The notes beneath the pieces were generated by a model, which saw only the letters and a program-made list of their open reading frames with translations, was not told where the DNA came from and ran no database searches. A stretch of DNA of 64,000 nt, from the NCBI RefSeq assembly GCF_019263745.1, contig NZ_CP077107.1, forward strand, positions 1,488,001 to 1,552,000, read 5' to 3'. The position numbers and the translations under genes are program-made. Position 1 is the first letter of the stretch. Each line of letters starts with the position of its first letter. This DNA comes from Methanospirillum hungatei (lineage in GTDB: Archaea > Halobacteriota > Methanomicrobia > Methanomicrobiales > Methanospirillaceae). Below are positions 41,301 to 49,592 of the stretch, one piece after another.

Positions 41301-41688
41301 GGACAGTAAGCACCACATCTCCCGTTTCATTCAGGAGAACAGCACCCTGATAATGATAACTTGTTACTAGACTAAAAAGCCACTCAATAAGACCGGCTCT
41401 TGTAATATCAAACCTTCCAGGGTTTTTGAGATTACTCAGATATCCAAAGAGCATCTGGTTTTTCATCGAAACTTCAGCATCTGATTTTCGCTCAAAGAAC
41501 CAGTCAGAAATGGATGCTGCTTTCAGTTCTGCTATAGTAGTAAGTTCGGAGTGAATCTCCTGTTCTGCAATCTTCTGTTGGTCCAGGATTTCTAAATAGC
41601 CTGTAAGTATAATGATAAAAAATATGAGAATAATTCCTGCGATTGTATAAAAATGTGGTTTTTTTACGAATGACAGGTCTATGGACAT
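38296..41688 (-). CDS. Membrane sensor kinase, dCache-PAS(x4)-HisKA_2-HATPase
   Basis: An 1130-residue kinase. TM1 (about 15-33) and TM2 (about 310-332) enclose a double-Cache sensor with YHYQGAVLLNETGDVVLTV-type and TGDPAIGVLVLEMNP stretches, suited to small organic ligands. PAS domains lie at about 350-475, 520-645, 650-770 and 815-925, with Glu-rich coiled coils between (NEELHASNEELATQQDELR). Kinase core: KEIHHRVKNNMQVVSSLLYM, N box VNELISNSLKHAF, G box DDGIGMP. It is the first gene of an operon with the MASE1 kinase, divergent from the 41963 kinase. Confidence 0.9.
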   Translation of the reverse strand: MSIDLSFVKKPHFYTIAGIILIFFIIILTGYLEILDQQKIAEQEIHSELTTIAELKAASISDWFFERKSDAEVSMKNQMLFGYLSNLKNPGRFDITRAGLIEWLFSLVTSYHYQGAVLLNETGDVVLTVPDDASISTFSKNETFFKALNSANPVFTDLFLDPETGKRTMEFWIPIRARTGDPAIGVLVLEMNPEQYLYPMIQSWPKSTKTAESLILRQVGNEVLFLNDLRHIQNAGLNLQIPLENENVPAVMAVKGIRGIVKGNDYRSVPVVASITDINGTPWFIVAKIDQDEIYTPFKQFSFFIIGLMLLLIIIASLVFIAFYKIRENNYIRQELDQKQHELFLSDRIRLLMEQANDAIFILDTDWHILDVNDRAVVMYGYSPEEFQKRRLFDLHSAISREKLTNEKEYLIQTKTRVVETEHQKKDGTVFPVENSIRLIEYQGKIFWQVIVRDITTRKAYETELLEKNVELQSMNEELHASNEELATQQDELRVQMERISASEHALQEVRERLYEAQRVAHIGTWEYDVDANTLWATDEGFRIFRMEPTPDGFVDLETFLSCVPHRDQVMKKMADLMEHKIPYNIETTIIPVDGSPERIVVSTGNIRQGSGTSSEKIVGIIQDITDKRKLEEDIRKTNEKISAFFDSPIIGIIIGDIHGTISLANSEYLRIIGYSEDDLHSGRIKWNEITPVEFSALDEYAITVAKERGSCTPFEKQYIRSDGTRIWVLVGFVLLGQEREEAVAFILDISNQKRIEEELQTLNQTLEEKVTERTDQIKFVNEELLSEVQERVSAEKHLQEILSILSATIESTPDGLLVIHNSHIVSVFNHIFQQIWNIENYEIQGMHEQELFYILSDQVSDSDAFFDTIRKVEKNPDIETSDIITLKDNRIIERYSKPQHIGYTIAGRVWSFRDITERKRMEETIEKSLREKEILLKEIHHRVKNNMQVVSSLLYMQSRIATDQKIKELMVESQNRVKSIALVHEELYQSSDLERIDYSSYLRKITRNIFESYKETSSRVTLKLPDTPVYIPISKAVPCSLVVNELISNSLKHAFPDMREGSISIDFVLENGMYILNYADDGIGMPETELHLIPKTLGMELIHGLVKQLNGTITRTVENGTSYEIRFSD

Positions 41689-41930
41689 TTATCTCCACCA
41701 CATGATTTGTTCTATCCTCATGCCAGATGATATGAATAACCACAAATTCGGATAAGATTGTAATATTCTGGAGATATGGTGAAGGGGCGATACATGAAAG
41801 GATAAACCTGGCAGCATCATTACTCCGGTAATATCCAATAAGTGCTCTGAGTATATGAGATCTTCTTAGAAAGAACTGACGTTGGATCTATTAAAATCGA
41901 AAATATGAAGGGCTTTTTTCCTGTGATCTC

Positions 41931-41940
41931 TTTATATAAC
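41931..41940 (+). promoter_or_regulatory. TATA box of the dCache-HAMP kinase operon
   Basis: TTTATATAAC is a near-consensus archaeal TATA box whose centre lies about 28 bp before the ATG at 41963. Transcription would start within a few bases of the ATG, so the mRNA should be leaderless or nearly so. The preceding 230 bp back to the divergent kinase hold no gene. Confidence 0.6.
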
Positions 41941-41962
41941 ATAAAATGAAATATTCACGTTT

Positions 41963-43897
41963 ATGAAACTCCGAACCCGGGTTCTTCTCTTATACTTATG
42001 TATAATCACTCTTGTCCTGGTCTGTATCGGAGTAATCATGCCTTCATCATTGCATGATAAGAATCTAGAGACTACGTTAAAAGATTCACAAAACCAGCTG
42101 AAACACATTGATTTTGCATTATCTACCTATATCATGGAGGTGGAACAGGACATTTCAGAACTCCTCATGCATAAAAATGTCATAGATCCTGATGATACCG
42201 GATTTACCAATTTTGTTAATGTCTCAGAGGAGACATTCCGGTATTCAATCGGTGATCGTGAAGCAGCAATCATATCTGTCCTGAATGCATTCCGTCTGAC
42301 TCATCCGGCGGTCAATTCCGTGTATATGGGCAGGGAATCAGGGACATTTGTGAGATCTCATCCCCGTGCCAGACCGACGAACTATGATCCACGGACAAGA
42401 CCCTGGTATATCCTTGCCAAAGAACATCCTGATCAGGTGATGAGAACCGAGCCGTACCAGTCTATTACTTCTCCGGATGTAAATATCGGAATCGTGAAAG
42501 CCATCACCTATCCTAACGGAACGGTTTATGGAGTGCTGGGAGCAGACGTAACCCTCGTAAATCTGACGGATTATATTTCATCAATTGATGTCGGAGACTC
42601 AGGCCAGATAATGCTGGTCAGTAAAAGCGGAATGATTCTTGCATCCAAAGATGCATCACTTCAGTTTACAAATATTTCAGATATTGTAGGGGAGCGTCAG
42701 GCAGATTACCTGTTAAACGAACAGAAGGGAATGATTACCCTTCAATCATCATATCTTATATTTTACACGTCTGAAATGCTTGGATGGAAACTCCTTATTA
42801 CTATACCTTTTTCACAATTTGAAACAGAAATCAGAGAGTCAATATATTTTATCCTGGTATTTGTCATCATTGCCCTTATCCTTCTTAGTGTTATTACTCT
42901 CATTATTCTGGATCAGACCATAATCAGGCCATTATCGAAACTTACAGAGATCACAAAAAAAATATCTGAAACCGGGGATGTAAGCCACCCGGTTGATCTG
43001 AATACCAAAGGAGAGATAGGTGACCTGGCTCATTCCTTTTCACTTATGATTCAAACCATCAAAGAGCAGGAGGGCCAGAAAAAGAAAGCTTTTGAAGAGG
43101 TATCATCCTATCGGGACCGTCTGGAAGACCTGGTCAGGGAGAGAACCCTCCAGCTAGAAAAAACAAACCAGGAACTTATTATTGCACGGGATCATGCTGA
43201 AGCAGCTGATCAGCTCAAATCGGCATTCCTGGCAACCATGTCTCACGAACTTCGGACTCCGCTCAATTCAATCATCGGTTTTACCGGTATTTTATTGCAG
43301 GGTCTTGCTGGTCCGCTCAATCAAGAGCAGGATAAACAACTCACCATGGTCCAGCAGAGTGCCAGACATTTACTTGCACTCATTAACGATGTCCTAGATA
43401 TATCTAAGATTGAAGCAGGTGAGCTAAATATTTCAAAGGGCACCGTTCACGTCAACCAGTGCATAGAATCAGTCCTAACAACCCTGAAAAAAAGTGCCGA
43501 AGACAAAGGGCTTCACCTTATTTCAGACCTGGGACCTGAAATAGGCATTATCATCGGTGACCAGAGAAGAATTGAACAAATTCTCATCAATCTCATAAAT
43601 AATGCAATTAAATTTACCGACAATGGGACGGTGACTGTGACCAGCAGACGAGAAGGAGATTCCATCAGAATTTCTGTATCAGATACCGGTATCGGGATCT
43701 CAAAAGAGCAGATGGAAAAATTATTCAGGCCATTTCATCAGATTGATACCGGGACAACCAGGAAACATGAAGGTACGGGATTAGGGCTTTCAATCAGCAA
43801 AAAATTAGTGGAACTTCATGGAGGCACTATTTCAGTTACCAGTACAGAAGGAATAGGAAGTGAATTTATCATACATATGCCATCAGGAGAGGAGTAA
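41963..43897 (+). CDS. Classical membrane histidine kinase, dCache-HAMP-HisKA-HATPase
   Basis: A 644-residue kinase of the bacterial-like class. TM1 is at 8-27. A double-Cache sensor (about 35-280) has the signature [18 protein letters not shown] and GAD-type [16 protein letters not shown]2 is at about 288-310, HAMP at 311-363, then a coiled coil. The HisKA core reads [20 protein letters not shown] (about 420), N box [11 protein letters not shown] boxes [10 protein letters not shown] and [18 protein letters not shown]. It is the only HELRTPL kinase in the window, pointing to a different evolutionary source from the RHD and HisKA_2 kinases. Two receiver genes follow within 2-3 bp. Confidence 0.95.
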   Translation: MKLRTRVLLLYLCIITLVLVCIGVIMPSSLHDKNLETTLKDSQNQLKHIDFALSTYIMEVEQDISELLMHKNVIDPDDTGFTNFVNVSEETFRYSIGDREAAIISVLNAFRLTHPAVNSVYMGRESGTFVRSHPRARPTNYDPRTRPWYILAKEHPDQVMRTEPYQSITSPDVNIGIVKAITYPNGTVYGVLGADVTLVNLTDYISSIDVGDSGQIMLVSKSGMILASKDASLQFTNISDIVGERQADYLLNEQKGMITLQSSYLIFYTSEMLGWKLLITIPFSQFETEIRESIYFILVFVIIALILLSVITLIILDQTIIRPLSKLTEITKKISETGDVSHPVDLNTKGEIGDLAHSFSLMIQTIKEQEGQKKKAFEEVSSYRDRLEDLVRERTLQLEKTNQELIIARDHAEAADQLKSAFLATMSHELRTPLNSIIGFTGILLQGLAGPLNQEQDKQLTMVQQSARHLLALINDVLDISKIEAGELNISKGTVHVNQCIESVLTTLKKSAEDKGLHLISDLGPEIGIIIGDQRRIEQILINLINNAIKFTDNGTVTVTSRREGDSIRISVSDTGIGISKEQMEKLFRPFHQIDTGTTRKHEGTGLGLSISKKLVELHGGTISVTSTEGIGSEFIIHMPSGEE

Positions 43898-43899
43898 TC

Positions 43900-44268
43900 A
43901 TGGGGAAAAAAATTCTGGTTATTGAAGATAATGAGCAAAATATGTACCTTATGCATTTTCTGCTTGAATCAAACGGATATACCGTGATTGAGGCATTAAA
44001 TGGGCAGGTTGGAATACAAAAAGCGATCGACGAACACCCGGATGTCATTCTCCTTGATATACAACTGCCAGAGATGGATGGGTATCAGATTGCAAAGATT
44101 CTCAGAAAAACTCCTGATATTGATACAATCCCAATTATTGCCGTTACTTCATATGCCATGGCAGGTGACCGGGAAAAGATACTGACAGCTGGTGCTACAG
44201 ATTACATTGAGAAACCAATTAATCCGGCTACCTTTGTAGACGAGATAAAAATTCACTTGAAGGAATAG
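43900..44268 (+). CDS. DivK/CheY-like single-domain response regulator
   Basis: A 122-residue receiver: ILVIEDNEQN, phospho-Asp in VILLDIQLPEMDG, Thr in IIAVTSYAM, Lys in DYIEKPINP. The sequence YAMAGDREKILTAGATDYIEKP is typical of receivers paired with HisKA hybrid systems. It starts 2 bp after the HELRTPL kinase stop and is its obvious cognate partner. It has no output domain. Confidence 0.93.
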   Translation: MGKKILVIEDNEQNMYLMHFLLESNGYTVIEALNGQVGIQKAIDEHPDVILLDIQLPEMDGYQIAKILRKTPDIDTIPIIAVTSYAMAGDREKILTAGATDYIEKPINPATFVDEIKIHLKE

Positions 44269-44271
44269 GGG

Positions 44272-45435
44272 ATGAATAAGATGAATGTACTGGTTATTGA
44301 TGATCAATATATAAACCGATATCTTCTCGAAAAACTTCTTATCGGATATGGATTTTCTGTAATATCAGCAGTTGACGGAGTAGAAGCACTTGAAAAGCTG
44401 AAAGAAGGACCAGTTGATCTCATCATTTCTGATATCCTCCTCCCAAGGATGGACGGATTTCAACTCTGCAGAGAAGTGAAGACGAATCCTGACTATGCAC
44501 AAATTCCATTTATATTCTACACTGCAGCCTATACTGAGCAGAAAGATCGTGAATTTGCAGAAAGCCTTGGAGCGGATCGGTTTATCGTAAAACCAACCGA
44601 TCCGGCAGAATTTATCAACATAATCCGTGACTTTGTAAAAAATATCCCGCAAGAAGAGATTGCTGTCCCCAAAACAATCGTACTTGGTGAAAACGAATAT
44701 CTCTCCGAACATAATAAACGCCTCATTCATCAGCTTGAAAAGAAACTTACTGAACTTGAAGAAATGAATAAATCCCTTCGAATATCAGAGAAAAGATATA
44801 AAAATCTCTTTGATAATGCAAACGATGCAATCATCCTGCATGAAATTACTCCAACCGGTGAGTTTGGTCGTATACTAGAAGCAAACGGAGTTACATCAGC
44901 TCTTCTTGGGTACTCACATGATGAGCTTCTTAGTAAAAATATGACTGATATCGATAATGCGAAGAGTTCTGAATATTACCAGGAGCTTATGGCAACCCTT
45001 CTTGAGAGAAAGCATCAGACATTCGAAGCGGAACATCTGACAAAATTTGGAAAAATTGTCCCTGTTGAGATAAGTGCCCATCTCTTTGAAGAGAACGGAA
45101 CACGATTCTGTCTGGTTATCTGTCGGGATATTACGTACAGAAAAGCGGCAATAAAAGAATTACACCAGGCTTTTACCCAGATAAATGAGAATCTTCACCA
45201 TATTGCAGTTATCGGAGACCAGATACGAAATCCTTTATCGGTTATTATGTCATGTTGCGAAGAGTGTGAGAGTGGATATAAGAATAAAGTCGCGACTGCG
45301 GTAAACGATATTGATTCATTCATCCGGAAACTTGACATCCGTATGATTGAATCTGAAAAGGTCAGAAACGTGCTCTCAGGATCTCAGGGAAAACATACAA
45401 TGGGGAGTATTCAAGATCTGAATGACCGGGTTTAA
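44272..45435 (+). CDS. Response regulator REC-PAS with a His-less dimerisation-like tail
   Basis: A 387-residue protein, third gene of the operon. Receiver at 1-120 (VLVIDDQYIN, phospho-Asp in LIISDILLPRMDG, Lys in FIVKPTDP), a coiled coil, and a PAS domain at about 165-290 (NLFDNANDAIILHEITP). The tail (about 300-375) contains GDQIRNPLSVIMSCCEEC and IDSFIRKLDIRMIESEKVRN, closely matching the tail of the 34417-35430 protein: Asp replaces the phospho-His and no HATPase follows. It may dimerise with kinases as a regulatory subunit. Confidence 0.87.
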   Translation: MNKMNVLVIDDQYINRYLLEKLLIGYGFSVISAVDGVEALEKLKEGPVDLIISDILLPRMDGFQLCREVKTNPDYAQIPFIFYTAAYTEQKDREFAESLGADRFIVKPTDPAEFINIIRDFVKNIPQEEIAVPKTIVLGENEYLSEHNKRLIHQLEKKLTELEEMNKSLRISEKRYKNLFDNANDAIILHEITPTGEFGRILEANGVTSALLGYSHDELLSKNMTDIDNAKSSEYYQELMATLLERKHQTFEAEHLTKFGKIVPVEISAHLFEENGTRFCLVICRDITYRKAAIKELHQAFTQINENLHHIAVIGDQIRNPLSVIMSCCEECESGYKNKVATAVNDIDSFIRKLDIRMIESEKVRNVLSGSQGKHTMGSIQDLNDRV

Positions 45436-45516
45436 GATATGGACTAACTGCGGCTGATGAATGGATATTTTCTGGGGAGTATTTGTTTTTAATTATTACA
45501 ACAGAGGGGGGGCAAT

Positions 45517-47673
45517 ATGTGTCACATTTTATACCTTGATGATGAACGTATCATTCTTGATTTGGGGAGAGAATACCTGGAGACAGAGCTTGGTTGCAAA
45601 GTTGATACAACCACTTCGCCTGATGAAGCAATTGCCTTGTTTACTCAAAACGATTACGATTGCATCATTTCTGATTATATGATGCCTGATTTGTCTGGTG
45701 TAGAGTTTCTAAAAATTGTCAGAGAAAAAAATTCGAAGATCCCATTTGTTTTTTTCACTGGAAAAGCAGAACTGAATGTTGCAATTGATGCAGTAAATCT
45801 TGGGGCCGACTTTTTCCTACAAAAAGATCCAGACCCATTACTCAGGTTATTTGAACTCAGCCGGTTTATCACTCAAAGTACAACCAGGTACAGAAAAGAG
45901 ATTGAATTAGAAAAACGTGAACAATTATTTCGCACGGTTGCTGATTATACCTATGACTGGGAGTACTGGACCGGTATAGATGGCCGGTTCATTTACACCT
46001 CTCCATCATGTGAGCGGATAACCGGGTATTCTGCCCAGGAATTTTATAACAATCCTGATCTCCTCATCTCGATCATTGATCCAGAAGATCGGGAAATCTG
46101 GAAGAACCATATCATAGAAAGTGAAGCAGATAATCACCCATACTCATTGGATATCCGGGTAATCCATAAAAAAGGGACAACCATCTGGATAAACCATCTC
46201 TGTTCTGCGATTTATGATGAACAGGGACAATTCCTTGGCAGAAGGGGAAGTAATCGTGATATTACCGAGAAAAAACTAGCTGAGGTGGAAATCTGTGAAA
46301 GTGAAAAAGCATTGAAGACAATCTTTGACAATCAGCAGGCAATGATGATTATCGATGCCAGTAATCATACGATTGTCAGGGCAAATCAGGAGGCATTAAA
46401 CCTTATCGGCCTTCCTGAAAACGATGTGATTGGAAAAGAGTGCCATACATTTATTTGTCCGGAAGGACGGGGGAAATGTCCGATTCATGATTTGAACCAG
46501 GAGATTGACCATGCTGAGCGAATCCTTATCAGTCATACCCGCGGAGAGATCCCGGTAATCAAAACGGTTAAACCGGTAACCATCCATGGAAAGGAGTATC
46601 TCCTCGAGAGTTTTTCAGACATATCAAAATTAAAAGAATACCATAAAAAAATCGAACTGATAAGTTATGAAAACCAGGTAATTCTTGACCATATGCCTGC
46701 CATGGTATGGTATAAAGATACGAAAAATGGAATTATTCGTGTAAATCAATCAGCGGCAACTACGGTCGGATTACCAATTGAAGAGATTGAAGGTAAAAAT
46801 GCCTATGATCTATTCCCGGATTTTGCTGACAAATACTATGCCGATGATCTTGAGGTCATTACTTCAAAGGAGCCAAAACGAGGAATAGTAGAGGTTTTGA
46901 CACTCCTAAATGGCGAACATCTGTGGGTTCAGTCAGATAAAATCCCGCTCTTTGATACTCAGGGGGATGTGATAAGTCTCCTCATCTTTGTAGTCGACAT
47001 CACCAATCTGAAAAATACACAAGATGCATTAAAAATTGCGAACAATAAACTACATCTCCTGTCAGATATCACCAGGCATGATATTTTAAACCAAATACAA
47101 GCTTTACTCTTCTACATCGAAGGCCTGAGAAGTACTACTGAAGATCCACAAGCTCAAACAAATATATCTAAAATACTTGCCTCGGTTGAAAATATCGAAC
47201 GGCAGATAAAATTCACCCGTGATTATCAGGATATTGGTATTCGTGAACCGATGTGGCAGGACATTCAGATGACGATAATGAAGGCAGTCCGCCCATTGAA
47301 ACTGGATCCAATAACGGTTATTATTGAGATGTCAGAGATGCTTGTGTACGCCGATCCTCTCCTTGAAAAGGTATTTTACAACCTGGCAGAGAATGCCAGA
47401 AGATATGGAGAGAAGATTACCAAAATTTCCTTTACTGATACCTTCATCAATGATTCGTATGTTATCGTATGTGAAGATGATGGAGTAGGTATTCCGACAG
47501 AGTATAAAAAGGCGATTTTTAAAAGAGAATATTTTAGAAATACCGGGTTTGGTCTGAACCTATCACAGGAAATATTAGGAATTACTGAACTTACAATATC
47601 AGAGACCGGACAACCAGGTTTGGGAGCCAGGTTTGAGATTCTGGTTCCAAAGGGGAAGTTCAGGAAGAAGTAA
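45517..47673 (+). CDS. Hybrid sensor kinase REC-PAS(x3)-RHD-type HATPase
   Basis: A soluble 718-residue kinase preceded by a GGGGGGG ribosome site. Receiver at 1-120 (ILYLDDERII, phospho-Asp in IISDYMMPDLSG, Lys in FFLQKDP). PAS at about 135-260, 265-385 and 390-510; the second carries Cys residues (KECHTFICPEGRGKCPIHD) resembling the Cys loop in the 16967 kinase. H box SDITRHDILNQIQALLFYIE (about 522), N box LAENARRYG, G box EDDGVGIP. The lid FKREYFRNTGFGLNLSQEIL is altered compared with its relatives. It is convergent with the AAA-ATPase gene. Confidence 0.9.
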   Translation: MCHILYLDDERIILDLGREYLETELGCKVDTTTSPDEAIALFTQNDYDCIISDYMMPDLSGVEFLKIVREKNSKIPFVFFTGKAELNVAIDAVNLGADFFLQKDPDPLLRLFELSRFITQSTTRYRKEIELEKREQLFRTVADYTYDWEYWTGIDGRFIYTSPSCERITGYSAQEFYNNPDLLISIIDPEDREIWKNHIIESEADNHPYSLDIRVIHKKGTTIWINHLCSAIYDEQGQFLGRRGSNRDITEKKLAEVEICESEKALKTIFDNQQAMMIIDASNHTIVRANQEALNLIGLPENDVIGKECHTFICPEGRGKCPIHDLNQEIDHAERILISHTRGEIPVIKTVKPVTIHGKEYLLESFSDISKLKEYHKKIELISYENQVILDHMPAMVWYKDTKNGIIRVNQSAATTVGLPIEEIEGKNAYDLFPDFADKYYADDLEVITSKEPKRGIVEVLTLLNGEHLWVQSDKIPLFDTQGDVISLLIFVVDITNLKNTQDALKIANNKLHLLSDITRHDILNQIQALLFYIEGLRSTTEDPQAQTNISKILASVENIERQIKFTRDYQDIGIREPMWQDIQMTIMKAVRPLKLDPITVIIEMSEMLVYADPLLEKVFYNLAENARRYGEKITKISFTDTFINDSYVIVCEDDGVGIPTEYKKAIFKREYFRNTGFGLNLSQEILGITELTISETGQPGLGARFEILVPKGKFRKK

Positions 47674-49425
47674 TTTCAATATGAAACGGATTTTTCTATG
47701 TGGAATGCAGATCATAGATTCGAAACCCGTGATTTCCAATACAATAAATAACGTATTTTTTAAAGTAGCTTCAGGATATTCCCTGATAGGATCTCGGGCA
47801 TACCCGGTTTTCTGGAGTGTATCTTTCTGCTTGAGAGGAAAGTTTTCAATTGGACAGTGATAGGATTGAAAATTTGTATTCGAGATATACTTGAACTCAA
47901 TTAATATTCGAAGATGTGCAAATTTTTCATTATATTTCCCCACAAACTCAAGATCTGTTCTTCCCCCCGGATATGAACGCTCAACATTCCAGGTAAACCA
48001 CTTCGATAAGTACCTGCTACAGAGCTCATAAAAAGTTGTCCGATAGAAATTTTCCTGTATATGTGTGAAGATCGCTTCAGGTAGTTGGGAGACATATAAC
48101 TGCCAGTAATCTGCAAAAAGCCTGGGAAGATCCGGGTGTTGAACGAACCGTCTCATCGCATCTTCATATCGTGTTGAGACATCAATATGGTAGAGTTCAT
48201 TCAGATACTCAGTAATGATCTTTCGGATATTCAGGTTTGGGATACTTAAAGAAAACTCATCCTTCCTTGTTAATAGACCCAGATAGAAAAATGAAATCGG
48301 ATAATAACTTTTTTGGAAAAACTGAGACATATTAAATTTCGTTACAAGAAAATCCTCATCATATGGCACAGTATCATGGAGGGTTAAATCCCGGATGAAG
48401 GTTTCGGTATCTTCTGACTGCATCCCGGTTATCCATTTTACCCACCCCAGATCCGTTCTGATATTCAAATCTGTGAGTTGATTCGGGATTGTCCCGTTCA
48501 AACAAAATTGTCTGAGAAAAAACATCAGCATTGTGGGATTAAATAATGCCATCCCATCGGCAGTAGCCAGATGATATCCATCATACTGGCTTTTTATAAC
48601 TTCCATAACCATCGGTTTTGTAGCAGTATCAAATCCATAATCCTGGTAAATATTATCCAGGAGATGAACAACTTCATCCGGGGTAAAACCCACCATATGT
48701 TCGAATTCAGGATCAAGTGTCAGAAATGTGCCGATATTATATCCTGATGCAAGATCGTCAATAGTAATTGGAAGAACCCCGGTGATGAATATATTTGCGA
48801 TTGCTCCTGTTTGTCTTCCCTGTTTCAGTACTTTAAAAAAGGTTCTCAGGTAACTATCTCCAGCGGTGAGTTCTTCGTATATCCGGTCCTGGTAATTTGT
48901 TATTAATTGATTTGCAAAATTATCATATTCATCAATAATTACATAAACCTGGGGACCACCGCTCATAAGAAGATAATTCAACCAGGTATCAAGATTATCC
49001 GATGCAGCTATATCAAGTGATATCTTTTCCAATCCTTCACCAAATATTGGATAATTTTGTTGAATCGTACGCAATCGGGTATTACAGTGTTTATTGAAGG
49101 ATTCTTCTATAGTTTTACTCGAATCATCTACCCGAACAACAGAAAAGTCTAACTTCAAAACAATGTACTGGTTATGTGATGGAGTAGGATGGGCACCGAT
49201 CCAGGTAGATCCAAACAGAGTAGAAAATTCATCCAGGTAGGAGAGATCATAATAATACTGGAGCATAGAGCAGAAGAGTGATTTTCCAAATCTTCTTGGC
49301 CTGAGGAAAACCGGATTTTGAATGAATTCAAGTTTTTGAATATATGGCGTTTTATCAACCAGATAAGCCTGCTTTTGAATTACTTCCTGGTAGTTAATAA
49401 TACCATACGGAATCCTCCGCTGCAT
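47599..49425 (-). CDS. AAA-ATPase-like/PD-(D/E)XK protein (second copy), frameshifted near the 3' end
   Basis: A close paralogue of the 28311-30038 gene along its whole length: RPRRFGKSLFCSML Walker A-like loop, YVIIDEYDNFAN Walker B, ITGVLPITIDDLASGYNI, and the nuclease-like RTDLEFVGKYN ... ILIEFKYI. The open frame as it stands runs to 47599, inside the convergent kinase, and its last about 45 residues do not match the paralogue. Adding one A in the run of six at 47756-47761 (T on the + strand) restores YVIYCIGNHGFRIYDLHST and a stop at 47696-47698. That gives 576 residues against 575 in the paralogue, clear of the kinase gene. So the gene is a slightly broken copy, or the base is a sequencing error. 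Confidence 0.85.
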   Translation of the reverse strand: MQRRIPYGIINYQEVIQKQAYLVDKTPYIQKLEFIQNPVFLRPRRFGKSLFCSMLQYYYDLSYLDEFSTLFGSTWIGAHPTPSHNQYIVLKLDFSVVRVDDSSKTIEESFNKHCNTRLRTIQQNYPIFGEGLEKISLDIAASDNLDTWLNYLLMSGGPQVYVIIDEYDNFANQLITNYQDRIYEELTAGDSYLRTFFKVLKQGRQTGAIANIFITGVLPITIDDLASGYNIGTFLTLDPEFEHMVGFTPDEVVHLLDNIYQDYGFDTATKPMVMEVIKSQYDGYHLATADGMALFNPTMLMFFLRQFCLNGTIPNQLTDLNIRTDLGWVKWITGMQSEDTETFIRDLTLHDTVPYDEDFLVTKFNMSQFFQKSYYPISFFYLGLLTRKDEFSLSIPNLNIRKIITEYLNELYHIDVSTRYEDAMRRFVQHPDLPRLFADYWQLYVSQLPEAIFTHIQENFYRTTFYELCSRYLSKWFTWNVERSYPGGRTDLEFVGKYNEKFAHLRILIEFKYISNTNFQSYHCPIENFPLKQKDTLQKTGYARDPIREYPEATLKNTLFIVLEITGFESMICIPHRKIRFILKLLLPELPLWNQNLKPGSQTWLSGL

Positions 49426-49444
49426 GGATATTATTGGAGGTTAA

Positions 49445-49470
49445 ATCATATGATATCATCCATATCATCC
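49445..49470. promoter_or_regulatory. ATCAT-rich palindromic region between divergent genes
   Basis: ATCATATGAT (49445-49454) is a perfect 10-bp palindrome followed by two direct copies of ATATCATCC. It lies just upstream of the AAA-ATPase start (49425) and about 140 bp before the kinase at 49593. A TATA-like CTTTATAATC lies around 49547-49556 for the kinase. A regulatory role is only suggested. Confidence 0.25.
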
Positions 49471-49592
49471 TATCATTTTATGTATTTCAGCTTTCACGAG
49501 ACATCTTCAAATCCAAATACAACCTGACGGAGTGTAAAACCTATATCTTTATAATCCAATTATGAAGGGTACGGGTTCTTTCCCACATATAC

